From assembly GCA_021234155.1 (NCBI GenBank), contig JAJEKV010000021.1:13331760-13395759 (forward strand): a stretch of 64,000 nucleotides of DNA, read 5' to 3'. This stretch comes from Isoetes taiwanensis (Eukaryota; Streptophyta; Lycopodiopsida; Isoetales; Isoetaceae). The notes under the pieces are model-generated. The model made no database searches. It saw only the letters and a list, made by a program, of their open reading frames with translations, and was not told the DNA's origin. Shown in pieces: positions 36,680 through 46,555 of this stretch. The position numbers and the translations under genes were made by a program. Positions within the stretch are counted from its first letter, which is position 1. Each line of letters begins with the position of its first letter.

Positions 36680-36817
36680 ATGGCCGGCAGTAGTTTCTTG
36701 CAGACCGATTCCTTTCCTTCTCTGCTGGAAGAGCTCTATGCTGGCTTCAGTGTGGTGTGTGGAGCCAGTTTCATGCCCCTAAGTTCAGAGGGCTTTAAAT
36801 CCTTGGAAGCCATCTGA
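36680..36817 (+). pseudogene. Short unassigned open frame
   Basis: 46 codons from an ATG at 36680 (MAGSSFLQTDSFPSLLEELY...). Composition is protein-like, but the family is unknown and splice borders are not resolved. Confidence 0.22.
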
Positions 36818-38169
36818 ATGAGAAAGAGCCATGGTTCTGGCAGACCCTGCCTCCTTATCAATCTATTCTATTCATGTTTAAGCTTGATAAGTTCTCCTCA
36901 CCCATCTTTCAGTCTCTTTTGGTGATAGATAAGGTTTTAGTTGGATTATTTGGATTCTGCAATATTTGGCAGCAGATTACTGGAAGCCACATCAGTGTAG
37001 TTTGATCTTGCACTCACTGCAAGGTCTTGCAGCTCTGGCTCTCTATGCTGTTTGAGTTCAAATATATACTGATAGGACTTTATTGCTAGCCATATAGTCA
37101 CAGGGATCTCATTTTTGCTCCAAAGCTGCACTCAATGTGGCTCTTGGTAATGTTTTCAGATCTGTACTGACGGCCTTAAGATTTATTCAGAGTAGAGAGC
37201 TCCATCCTCGCGCGGTTGGAGCAAGCTCCTGAAATGATTAAATTGGCAGGTTATCATTCAGATCTGGGTGCTTGCTACTGAACCCATTATGATGTCAGTG
37301 GTGCTTCCTCAATGGGGACGAAATGGAGGCTTACGTGTCGAGTGTGAGAAATTTATTCAGGCAACTTTTGGAACTCGGTTACTCGTGCTATCATGCTATC
37401 AGGTGGTACAGTTTTGGGGGCTTCTTATCTGATTCATATGAGGTTTTGCATAGTATCAGGTCTGTTCCTGCACCTCTATGTAGCCAGTTTCGTTCCTCTC
37501 TGCAAAGGTATGTTAGCCAAAAATCTGAAGCGCTTTGGGTGCACACGAAGCTCTAATTATCTTGTGACTAATGAGTCTTTGTCTGCTGGTAATTGCTGTC
37601 TATATGGAAGATGTAGTTATGAAACTGGTGGTGTCTATGCTAGGCCTTGAGTGGGTTACCTAAATATGTCCACTTTTCATGTGCTTATTATGAAGCAAGT
37701 AGCATTCTTATGATGGGTTCCAATTAGGCCCGTGATCTTCTATCCCAGCTAGAAGATGCTTTTGTACAGATGGCACTCTAAATAGTGGTACGTGTAGGGC
37801 TAAATGTACAAGGCTTCTACTGTACGTATGCTTGGCACCAGTAGGGGACAAGCTTGCTGGAGTTAGATACAGATGGACTACAATTGGCTCTTAATTCCAG
37901 CACAGATGTTTATGGTGGTAACTAGATAGTATTCTTCTATCAGTCATCACTTGAACAGCTGCAACTTTCGGGGGGAGGAACTTCATGGGAATTTTAGCTC
38001 TGGGTGTAGTAGCAGAGTGGAGTCCTTTGCATAGTATTGTTATCTGTGGCAATCTACAGAAGCAAGCTTTAAATTGATTATCTCAGGGCCAGGTTTTTTT
38101 TGAGGTTAGTGGAGCAAGTATATGGTGATTTTCTTTGGAAATGCAACAAGCTTTCTTCTGTAGTACTCT
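36818..38169. other. No gene recognised
   Basis: T/G-rich on the plus strand. The tyrosine recombinase expected beside the DIRS-like element was looked for here on both strands and not found. Confidence 0.45.
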
Positions 38170-39405
38170 TCACTTCAGGAAATAGGAATCGCTTGCTTTT
38201 ACTCTTCCAGGAAAAAAGGTATGATCCATAGTACTTCTGATGTAACAATCATGCACCCAAACACCCCAACCCGAGCCACTAGCATCATACGATAGCGAAA
38301 TCACAGGCGAAACTGGCTCCCAAATGAAAGCGGAGTTCAGTAGATCAAACCAACCGACCCATGCACTAATCTCAACCAAAGCAAGGGGGCAGAGACACAC
38401 GACCTGAGACCACGTGGTAATGGAGGCATAGATGTTCAAAAGGTTGAAACTGAGGAGTTTGCAAAAAGGACCAAAAACAACCTTGAACGAAGCAATCATG
38501 CCTAAAAATGACGCAAATCGGCGAGCATGGACTTTAGTACATGATGCGAGCGACCTGGCTAGATCTAAGAACTTCTGACGACGCTGTGGAGCAATGGAAA
38601 GTAGACCCGTAGACGAGTTGACTGTAAAACCTAAAAACTTCACTTCATGGAAAAAATTAAGCTGACACTTTTGTGGAGCAATGACAAAACCCGCAGATTC
38701 AAAGGTTTGCAAAATAAAGGCGCGCGTTTCAAGAAAATTCCTATCAGGAATAGAAAAAAGAAAATCATCTACATAAGGGATGCAACGGATACAGTTTGCT
38801 CTAAAATGCTTCACAATCTGGCGGATCAACTTAGTGAAAACATAACAAGCAGTAGAAAGGCCAAAAGGGAGTGCCGTGAACATGTAGAATTTGCCCTGGA
38901 ATTGGAAAACCAGATAAGGTCAGGCAGAAGGGTGCATAGCAACATGGTGATAGCCCGAATGGAGATCGAGAGTAACCAGGACATCGTCCCTCTTTACCAC
39001 AGTAGCCAAATCATTGATACCCTCATACTTAAAAGGTTTCTGCACTAAAAACTTGTTGACGAAACGAAGGTCCAGTATTAAACGGAGTTTGTTAGCAGCT
39101 TTTGGGATTACTCCTAATGGGGAGCAAATGAAAGGAACACTAGAGGTCTCCATAGCAGCACCTGCTACAATCAAATCCCGGATGGCAGATTGCACAAAAT
39201 CAACATGTTGATTGACAAGTTTGTGATTTGGCCTAGCCCAAGGCTGTGCAGGTGGGACATCTAACCAGGGAAGCTTATAGCCATTGTGAATCCAATCCAA
39301 CACCATGGCACTATTACAAAAGGTCTGCCAAAATGAGAAATGCAACTTCAAACGACTACTAAGGGAATGGGTAGGGATTGAAGAGACAATTTTCTCATCT
39401 GGAGA
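38170..39405 (-). pseudogene. DIRS-like reverse transcriptase-RNase H, one stop
   Basis: Seen on the minus strand in one frame: LHFSFWQTFCNSAMVLDWIH then GYKLPWLDVPP; SPLGVIPKAANKLRLILDLR; FVNKFLVQKPFKYEGINDLA; VTLDLHSGYHHVAMHPSA; an in-frame TGA at 38917-38919; MFTALPFGLSTACYVFTKLI; catalytic YVDD (IPYVDDFLF); VKFLGFTV; RRFASFLGMIASF; and RNase H start SLSYDASGSGWGVWVHD. Known: LILDLR.vN, FKYEG, SGYHH, LPFGLS and SYDASGSGWG in this order mark the DIRS (tyrosine-recombinase retrotransposon) lineage, not gypsy or copia. The frame stops within RNase H at 38170, and no recombinase or methylase follows. One in-frame stop and a truncated 3' end mean it is inactive. Confidence 0.82.
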
Positions 39406-39604
39406 TCAAACACACCACATGAACAAAACCTTAGAACCACAGGAAAGTAAATCCCATAAGAACAATAAACCTTACAAACAAGATAAGAGCAAATAAAGCA
39501 CCAAATTACTCAAGAAGAATAAGGAGAGAGAAAGAAGATAAATTAGTCCGAATAAGGAGACAAAAAGATGATAAATTGGTCCAACAACTGTAAACAGCAC
39601 AAAA

Positions 39605-40386
39605 TTAAACATCTGGAGAAGAACACTTGGAAATAACATCAAGACCTATTATTATTATTATAGAAAGCCGCATTAGCATTTGTAGCCATTGGGAGACGCA
39701 GCTGCTGGGGGGCAGGAGAAACCAAAGCTCTAGCAGGGCACTGTGCAGCCATATGACCAGGCCTCTGACACACAAAACATAAACCCGACATGCTGTATGG
39801 CCGCTTCTGTCTACCCTGGCTGGAACCCCATTCAAGAGCTAATTTACGAGCCTGACGCAGCCTCTTATCATAGTCAGAACTAAAAGCACCGAGTTCAAAG
39901 CATTCAGCCACCTTTGGACCATCCCTATCCCTTATGATTACTATCCAAAAGAGAGTTACCTCTGTCAATGCTCTGCTGTACGGACGGGGTCAAATGCTTC
40001 TCTAACCTCAATTTGCTCTCGATCTCAGCAAACACATCCTCCATCTCGTTGAGGAAATCAAACTGCCGAACATTTCCATCAAACTTGAACGCTGGGGTGC
40101 GCGCCTTCTTGCTCTTACGCTCTATCTCAACCTGTAAAGCTGAAATCTTAGCATCCAATTCGCCCAACTTATCATCCCTGTGAGCAGCAAGCCTCTGTTC
40201 CATTCCCTTTGCCCAAGCTGGGGCACGCGTCTGGTCCTGATAATGCTCCTGTCCCTCCAGAGCATCCAAGATGCCATCTTCAAGCCCAGAACACTCACCC
40301 ACAGGGCGCTTTCCTAACCTGATAGCTGCAGCCTTGGCAGCCGCAGCCTTGGCAGCCGCAGCCTTGGCAGCCGAGCCTCTAGGCAT
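39605..40386 (-). pseudogene. DIRS-like Gag with CCHC knuckle, frameshifted
   Basis: Begins at an ATG at 40386 with an Ala/Lys-rich tract (three 18-bp GCC/GCA-type tandem units). Then comes a predicted helical segment ALQVEIERKSKKARTPAFKF, a central FDFLNEMEDVFAEIESKLR and, after a frameshift near 39940, a CCHC zinc knuckle CFVCQRPGHMAAQCP (about 39780-39735). It precedes the DIRS-like RT on the same strand by about 200 bp, so I read it as the capsid-like protein of the same element. Gag similarity alone would not prove the lineage. Confidence 0.65.
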
Positions 40387-40902
40387 GATGCACTCAACAA
40401 AGTTTTGGGAAGCAAGGGCTCGCTATCAACTGCCAAAGGACGAAGATGCCCTCCTGCTGGAACTAAGAACCAAAGCTGTCGCCAAGCAAGTAGTCACAAT
40501 AAAAACGGCTACTGCAGCCTAAATCTGATTGCAACTGGCGAGAACAAATGGGGCTATCAGTAAAACAAAGGACCGGAACTGACAGTTTGAGGTAGGAAAA
40601 ATAACCCAAAATGCTGGCCGACCCCTCTTGAACCGAACTGCTTCAGGACACCTGCTAAGAATCTGCAGAAGGACTACCCAGGTGGAAACGAGGAAAGAAA
40701 TTGAACGCCTGAGGAAGAAAACGACCCTCAGATCCAACTGCAGCCGCGCTTAAAGGGCCGAAACCTCTGTGCAGCAGAAATAGATGGCCGAAAAAGGTAT
40801 ATGGCAAAAAGGGGTTGCTAAGCCGAAAAACTCCAGCGCTACAAGAGCGTTGAACACAGAAAACCGGCTCAAGAAAACAAAAAACCAAATAGCCTGTCCT
40901 AC
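40387..40902. other. Probable 5' region of the DIRS-like element
   Basis: No protein was recognised. Terminal inverted repeats expected for DIRS elements could not be identified by eye. Confidence 0.4.
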
Positions 40903-41346
40903 CTGCGCATGCGCACCCATCTACCCATGAAAAAGTGCAAATCCATTGCCTCTATCTACACAGGCGCACATCATCTCAGGATTAAGACGGGGAGATGGAT
41001 TGGGGAGCCGCGCCAGGAGAGGCTTTGTCAATGCTGCCAAGTTGGAGATGTGGAAGACGAATGCCACACTCGTGCATGAGATATTGAGTACGGTCTTGGT
41101 GTGAATGCTGGGATCATACCTTCAAGAGGTCCTCGGGCACTCGAGTGATATGTATACATGTTTCTTTTCCCTCATGATAGATGCATGTACAGTTTGACAA
41201 CACTCTTATTCTTGTCACGTCCCCCTCCCCCCCCGAAACCTTTTGGGTGGGGGTTTTTTAACCCGGACAATAATACATTTGTTGCGCCTCCTTTTTGGGT
41301 CCCATAGGCCAATTGGTCTTCGTGGACGATAAAAACTCTATTCTAT
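40903..41346 (+). mobile_element. 5'-truncated LINE 3' end, (ATTCT)n tail
   Basis: Contains only the terminal domain (TGAHHLRIKTGRWIGEPRQE, RLCQCCQVGDVEDECH, then TGA) and the family 3' UTR: CCCCGAAACCTTTTGGGTGG, then AGGCCAATTGGTCTTCGTGG with ACGATAAAA, then two ATTCT units. It is the best copy for defining the 3' UTR of this LINE family. Confidence 0.85.
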
Positions 41347-41381
41347 TCTACTACAAAAGTGCCCAGCGTTGCTGGGCTTTT
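41347..41381 (-). mobile_element. Degenerate Helitron-type hairpin
   Basis: GCCCAGCGTTGCTGGGC, a perfect 17-nt palindrome related to the hairpins at 4233 and 6649. The minus-strand continuation ends ..TTGTAGTAG rather than CTAG, directly against the LINE tail. Confidence 0.35.
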
Positions 41382-41439
41382 TGTCGAACATAAGCTCAAA
41401 AATGCTTAAAGGCATGTAAGTTCGCATTGTAAAGGCGTA

Positions 41440-41683
41440 TAAGTGTTCTTCCTTAAATGATGACGTCAAGAATGTCATTTGGAAGCGATATCTTCAGATT
41501 CAGGCTTACTCATCGTAAACAGTTGTGCTCGTGGTGATATGTATTCTCTGCTTTTCTGTATTATGTATGTGGTGGGTAGTGTTGCTCTAGTGGACATCTT
41601 CTCCACTGGGTTTTGAGTTCCCCATGTACTCTTTGTATTCTTTTGAGTAATAAAGGTCCACGTTCATCAAAAAAAAAAAAAAA
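41440..41683 (+). mobile_element. L1-like LINE 3' end with poly(A)
   Basis: Non-coding tail with a TCTTTGTATTCTTTTGAGTA ATAAAGG signal-like end followed by 15 A. It resembles the 3' terminus of plant L1 LINEs. No coding part is retained. A processed pseudogene tail is an alternative. Confidence 0.5.
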
Positions 41684-42445
41684 CAATAAAATGTGAATAT
41701 ATTTTACAAAGGCCAAGGTTTGACATTACCGAGTAGAGATATGTTGTACTAGAGTTGGGAAGTGTGGTGGTGATTGTAGTATTGTAACAAGATGATCTAT
41801 AACTTTGACAACGTAACATGTAATTTTCTTGGCTTTAGATTATTCCACAATTCTTATAATCCTCATTAGTTAAGGATAATTCTTATAATCTTCAGTAGCT
41901 AAGGATTATAGATAGACGATCAAGAACTTGCATGAAGTAAACGCTAATGCATGTATATCTAAACTCAACTGGTGGCAAAAGGTTTATCATCATCTACCTA
42001 AAAATGCGTTCTAATACAAAATATCTAGGAAAAAAAGAAATGTGCACATGCAGTATAGAAGGGTAATGGCGACAAAAGAGAAGGCTAGTGATGCAATGTG
42101 ATTCTGATCTTTGTAACTTTTTGGTCTAGTTTCGTGTCCTAATGTTCCCTATTATTATTTTTTAACTGGATTGCTCGTGGAGCTAGAGGAGTGAATGAAA
42201 ACTGGGTGATCTTTATTTTGTTGGGAGTAGCATGTGCTCTCAAGGATTCCGCACGCAGAGCCTAGATTGTGTACATGTTATATTTGACTTATTGGGTGCA
42301 AACAATGAATCTAAGTGGTTGTGGTTGCCCTATGCCTAATTCTCTGTTTGCATTTGCAGAAATGTATCTGTATGTTTAGGTCCTTTAAAAAACTATTCAT
42401 CCAATTTTCTCTTTCTATTTATATTTTTGACTACTTTTGCATATG
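41684..42445. other. No gene recognised
   Basis: AT-rich spacer; nothing supportable. Confidence 0.5.
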
Positions 42446-42600
42446 GATATTTGGTCTAGTGGTAACACACTAGTTCTAAAAACTATAAGTCTCAAGTTCG
42501 AGACTGCCCAGAATCGCACTCTGAACTGTTGGGCGTCAAATCCCACGGGTGCAATGTAAAGTGGTTGGGGGCAGAGCCCAACTGAGCAATGTAGTGTGGT
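42446..42600 (+). mobile_element. tRNA-derived SINE-like unit
   Basis: TATTTGGTCTAGTGGTAACA matches an RNA polymerase III A box (TGGTCTAGTGGT), and 40-45 nt later CAAGTTCGAGACTG matches a B box. An unrelated body follows (GGGCGTCAAATCCCACGGG...). The spacing fits a tRNA-derived SINE head, and the cloverleaf is too poor for a functional tRNA. No target duplication was resolved. Confidence 0.5.
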
Positions 42601-42705
42601 GTGTGGTCACTGTTTAGTGGCATGACGTTAAAACATTAAGTCATATGACATTGAAACAACTATTTACCTATTTATCATCAAGTCATTTAACTATCTATGA
42701 TATGG
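42601..42705. repeat. Dispersed repeat unit, also at 58980-59380
   Basis: GTTAAAACATTAAGTCATAT, ACAACTATTTACCTATTTAT and AAGTCATTTAACTATCTATG match the units right of the gypsy element. Confidence 0.65.
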
Positions 42706-42870
42706 AGCAAGCACGGGGGAGTGGTCCACGGCAAATGGGTTATTGGAATTATGACAAGTACTATGTAAATGTTATTCCTAAGGTCACCTAATAATATAAA
42801 GGGGCGTAGGATAACATAGCATGTGGGTGTGAAGAACCATTGATATTTATGGAAGTGGTCGAGACACTAT

Positions 42871-44460
42871 TGTGACGTTCCATGTATTTATACGGGATAT
42901 GTATAAATAATATACGAACACCTCACCAGTAAAGGTACGCCATCATGGGGTATTTTGACATTGACTTAAAAGGGATTAATTTAGCTATGCTAAATTAAAC
43001 CATTAAAGGATAATTATCCAACTAATTGAATTGGACTAATTGGCTATTTAGGGGAGCGCCACCTGGACCTAATTCGATTGGCCAGCATGGGGACTTCCAA
43101 ATTGGGTCACCAACTTGACCCCTAGCCCTGATTGACTCCCAAAAATCGTTCCAGAGGAGCAGGAGCTGAGCGCCCACCTTGCCAAGCACCTTTACCTGTG
43201 TAGCCAGAGCTGAGCGCCAAGTCCAGGGAAGATGGAAGCACCAAATGACAACGGATCCAGCAGGAACTCAGGTGGGTGGTTAGTATAGCTTGAGAATTCT
43301 AGGGTAGCGCCCCTGTTGGGCACTTTCTGTGTTGTTTCTCTGTTCTCTCTGTGCTTTACTTGTAGGAACTAACCCTTGATTACTAAGGTGAGTTCTCTTT
43401 ATTTCTGATTCTGGTCTTGCTCTTAAAGGATGGATTGATAGTTCTTTGCATAGTATTACTCTGGAAATGGGGGAATTAAGGGGGGTAGAGACCTCTGAGC
43501 CATGGTAGTAGTATACTCCTAGGTTGATCCCTGTATTTCCCATTTGATGCGGCCTGAGCACAAGAGACCACCGAGTCGTGGATACTATGGAATTGCTTAG
43601 CACCAAATAAGGGACGCAGTGGTGAAGTGGGGGTAGGGTCTTGCATGAACATAAAAGGCTCCTGAGACTCCTACAGTGGGCTAGGCCTGATAGCCGGTCA
43701 CATAGAGGGCCGGGTATGGGTCTAACACTCCCTGGGTGTAGAGGTGTGATCCGTATGGAGCATCTTGCACTTTGAGTAGATTTAGGGTGAGTAAGTCGGG
43801 TACGGATGCGGGGGTCGCTGATGCGGCACGTATTCTCTAGCTCACCCATGGAACCACTGTGATCCTGGAAGGGGACGCTTCCCCGACCTGCCTCATCGGA
43901 CGGGGCTTCATGAACCCTGTAGTAGGCTCGAAGGGTGATACCTTGAGTCTGTGTGTCCGGAAGGCTATAGTGATGCCATAGCATGATTGGACTCATCTGC
44001 AAAGTGTGCACAGGAGGGGCGGATGGAGTGGACAACCCTAGCCGATGTTCTATGCCAGCCAATGCCATGTCAAGATTCGGTCTGCTGATCTCTTGAGACC
44101 TAGCCGTCAGTCGATCCTCACTGGAGTCTGAGCCGGGATAGAACCATGGGTTTGGGTGTTTTCCTTAGTATTAAATGCATATTCTTTGTTGTTGTCACTT
44201 GGATGGATGTGCCACCCCTCGTGGTGGTAAATTATGATATGATTATGCTGTGTGCTAACCTTGTATTCACGCTTCCGCGACGTAGGAGCCCCATTGAAGG
44301 CGTGGGCCGAATGACCCCTCTGTGTCCTTCACTTGAGCATCTTCTTATAGATGGCCCGAGTTAGACGGAGGGCCCTACTCATGGTGAGTTGGTTGCCATG
44401 GGAGGGAAAAGTCCCCGTATGTATACGTCCGAGTGTCGTATATGTTCAGGGAGCGTCACA
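42871..44460 (+). repeat. Chromovirus 5' LTR (1590 bp)
   Basis: TGTGACGTTCC...GGAGCGTCACA with 7-bp inverted ends. A TATA-like TATAAATAATATA lies close to the start. It is near-identical to 56798-58388. Confidence 0.95.
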
Positions 44461-44461
44461 G

Positions 44462-44473
44462 TGGTATCAGAGC
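44462..44473 (+). other. Chromovirus primer-binding site
   Basis: TGGTATCAGAGC, one base after the 5' LTR; complementary to initiator Met-tRNA. Confidence 0.93.
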
Positions 44474-45112
44474 CATGATTTCGGTTGCCCGGAATCATAG
44501 CACTGGCCAAACCCTAACTCGTAGTTCGTTAGTTAGGCAGGAGGCTAATCTAGTGGGGGCTTAGTTTCTGTGATGTTTGGCTTTGTGTTAGGTTAAAGTA
44601 AGAAATTGTAGGTTTAAAGAAGTTAGGGCGACTAGAAGACCCAAGTTTGGAGGGGCTATAACTTCTTGCAGGTAGCTTGGACGAAGGCGGAAACGGCTCC
44701 ATTGGATCGGGCGTACCCCAAATACCCTAGAACAATCGTCGCTAGCGAAAAATGGCGACGGAGGGGCCCGAAAGTCAACTCGGGCGCCGCTTGCTTTTCG
44801 TCGACCCCCAGTCGCGGTGGGAGCGCGTAGAATGCCGTCGGCGCCCGACCGTATTTCCGCGCGTATTTCCGCCGTATAATGTTTTTTTTTATAAAAATAT
44901 ATATATAATATATAAGAAAACTTTTTAAAATTAAAAGTTAGGGGCCGTTAACTCTGTCCGCTAGAGCTGACGTCCGCCATAGCTACCGGACCCGACCTTG
45001 CCTGTCCACCTTGGTTTACCCCTATTGCCTTCTCCGACCCTAGCGCCTTCCTTATCGTCGCCTTAACCACCAGCGCCTCCTTCCCGCAGTCTGTTGACCC
45101 CAGCGCCATAGT

Positions 45113-46369
45113 ATGGCTAACACCAAGAGTACCGTGGACCCCACTACCCTCACTATAACAGAGATTTATGCTTTGATCGCCCGGCACATGGCCACTGACC
45201 CTGCTTTGATTGACATACTTCTAGATGAGTTGGTAAATAGATTTGCCAACGATGCTAGGATACCCTATCCTATCTACCATTACTCAGAGCCGTTTTTTAT
45301 TAGGTTAAATCTCCGGCAGCTTCCTTATACCATGGCCGAACAACCTGACCTGGTCATGATGTTGTTTAAATTCTATCCTCCTGAATGTGAGGGCCACACT
45401 GAAGAGAAGGACATAAGAACAGAGGCCGACCGTATCCGGAATTTGGCCAGGAAGGATGACCGCAGAGAGATAGAACGAGCCGATACGGCGGCTCGAGGTA
45501 GGGAATACCGGTACCTTGGAAATGGAGTCGCCGTCATCGATGGCAGGGCCATTGAGCTTCCCCCATACCAGTGCATGAAGCCTCCCAGAGCTTCATGTGG
45601 GGAGAGATTCCAGACATCAGCCTGGATTATTTGACGACGATCCAGATTGATATGACCCAGCGGCCCAATCGATACCACGCCGAACTCCTTCGCCGCATGG
45701 CAGAAAGACAGTTCAATGAGGTTGAAGCAGACCTCCGGAGAAGTTCCGAGAGGAGCAGGAAAGGATCCAAAGGGAAAAGGAGGAGAAGGCCCGACAAGAA
45801 CAGCAGGACCAGCAGGGCGATGGGGGACCAGAGAATGAGCAGGGGCTAAACCCGACGGAAAGGACGCCCATTAAGCATCGGAGGAAAGCCGTAGCCCGAA
45901 AATCCGGCAGCCATTACAAGGAGAAATTGAAGACTGTCGGAGCTTTTGGGAAGAACGCCAGCTCCAGCCAGAGACAGGAGCGGGTGGATGCCTCTCGGCC
46001 CCGTCCAGTTGTAGGGGCCAAGACAATTCCGGGGCACAAGGGGCCGCCTCCTAAGCCTGCTCCACAAAGGAAGCCCCACCGGTATAGACCCGGTACCGTG
46101 GCCTTACGGGAGATCCGTAAGTTTCAGAAGTCTATGCAACTTCTGATACGGAAGCTCCCCTTTCAAAGGTTAGTTCGGGAGATCGCCCAAGAGTTTAAAA
46201 CCGACCTCCGCTTCCAGACTTTTGCTATCCTAGCACTGCAAGAGGCTGCGGAAGCCTACCTAGTGGCACTCTTTGGTGATGCCAATCTTTGCGCTATCCA
46301 CGCAAAGAGGGTCACCATAATGCCAAAGGATTAGCCCTCGCCCGCAGGATTCGGGGAGAGCGTCCTTAG
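45113..46369 (+). pseudogene. Histone H3-fold fusion protein carried by the chromovirus
   Basis: Seen: three frames follow one another. Frame A, from ATG 45113 to about 45580, begins MANTKSTVDPTTL, is helix-rich and of no known family. Frame B, about 45560-45725, reads MTQRPNRYHAELLRRMAERQ. Frame C is open 45726-46331: charged coiled-coil-like [20 protein letters not shown], Gln-rich, then basic with ARKS at 45894-45905, then a histone H3 core from 46071: [74 protein letters not shown] follows at 46332; the last H3 residues (ARRIRGER) appear one frame off at 46340-46363. The core matches H3, not H4, H2A or H2B. Loop 1 has canonical length, and Phe replaces the Trp common in plant CENH3. The ancestral product would be about 410 residues. 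Two frameshifts and one end shift break it now. Its role is unknown. Confidence 0.9.
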
Positions 46370-46555
46370 CAAATTTTTGCAGGATATTTAGATTGAAAAT
46401 ATTTTTTTGATATTAAATAAAAATTTACATTCTGTTTTGTATTGAGTACGAAAATGCTGATGTCAGCATAAATAAAAGGGTTAAAAAGGATCTTTAAAGT
46501 TTCATTTTATTTGTTCATATCTGTTCCTCTTCCTTCCTCCTCCCTTCCAGCGCCC
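46370..46555. other. Intron-like spacer between accessory frames
   Basis: AT-rich, ending in a pyrimidine tract and acceptor-like TTCCTCCTCCCTTCCAG at 46550 just before an ATG at 46556. It fits a 3' splice site for the next frame; no donor has been assigned. Confidence 0.4.

Noticed and set aside
38170-39405. Assignment of this RT to Ty3/gypsy
   Set aside because: The motif series and RNase H start match the DIRS lineage, not the gypsy element in this window.
42446-42520. Functional tRNA gene
   Set aside because: Has A and B boxes but no acceptable acceptor or anticodon stem.
43280-44068. 262-codon minus-strand open frame
   Set aside because: Lies wholly inside the chromovirus LTR, is partly repeated in the 3' LTR with breaks, and has no family resemblance; a shadow of LTR sequence.
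45113-46369. Reading the H3-fold region as a host CENH3 or H3 gene
   Set aside because: It lies between PBS and gag inside matching LTRs with a target duplication, has a long non-histone N-terminal extension and no host gene context. Host origin before capture remains likely.
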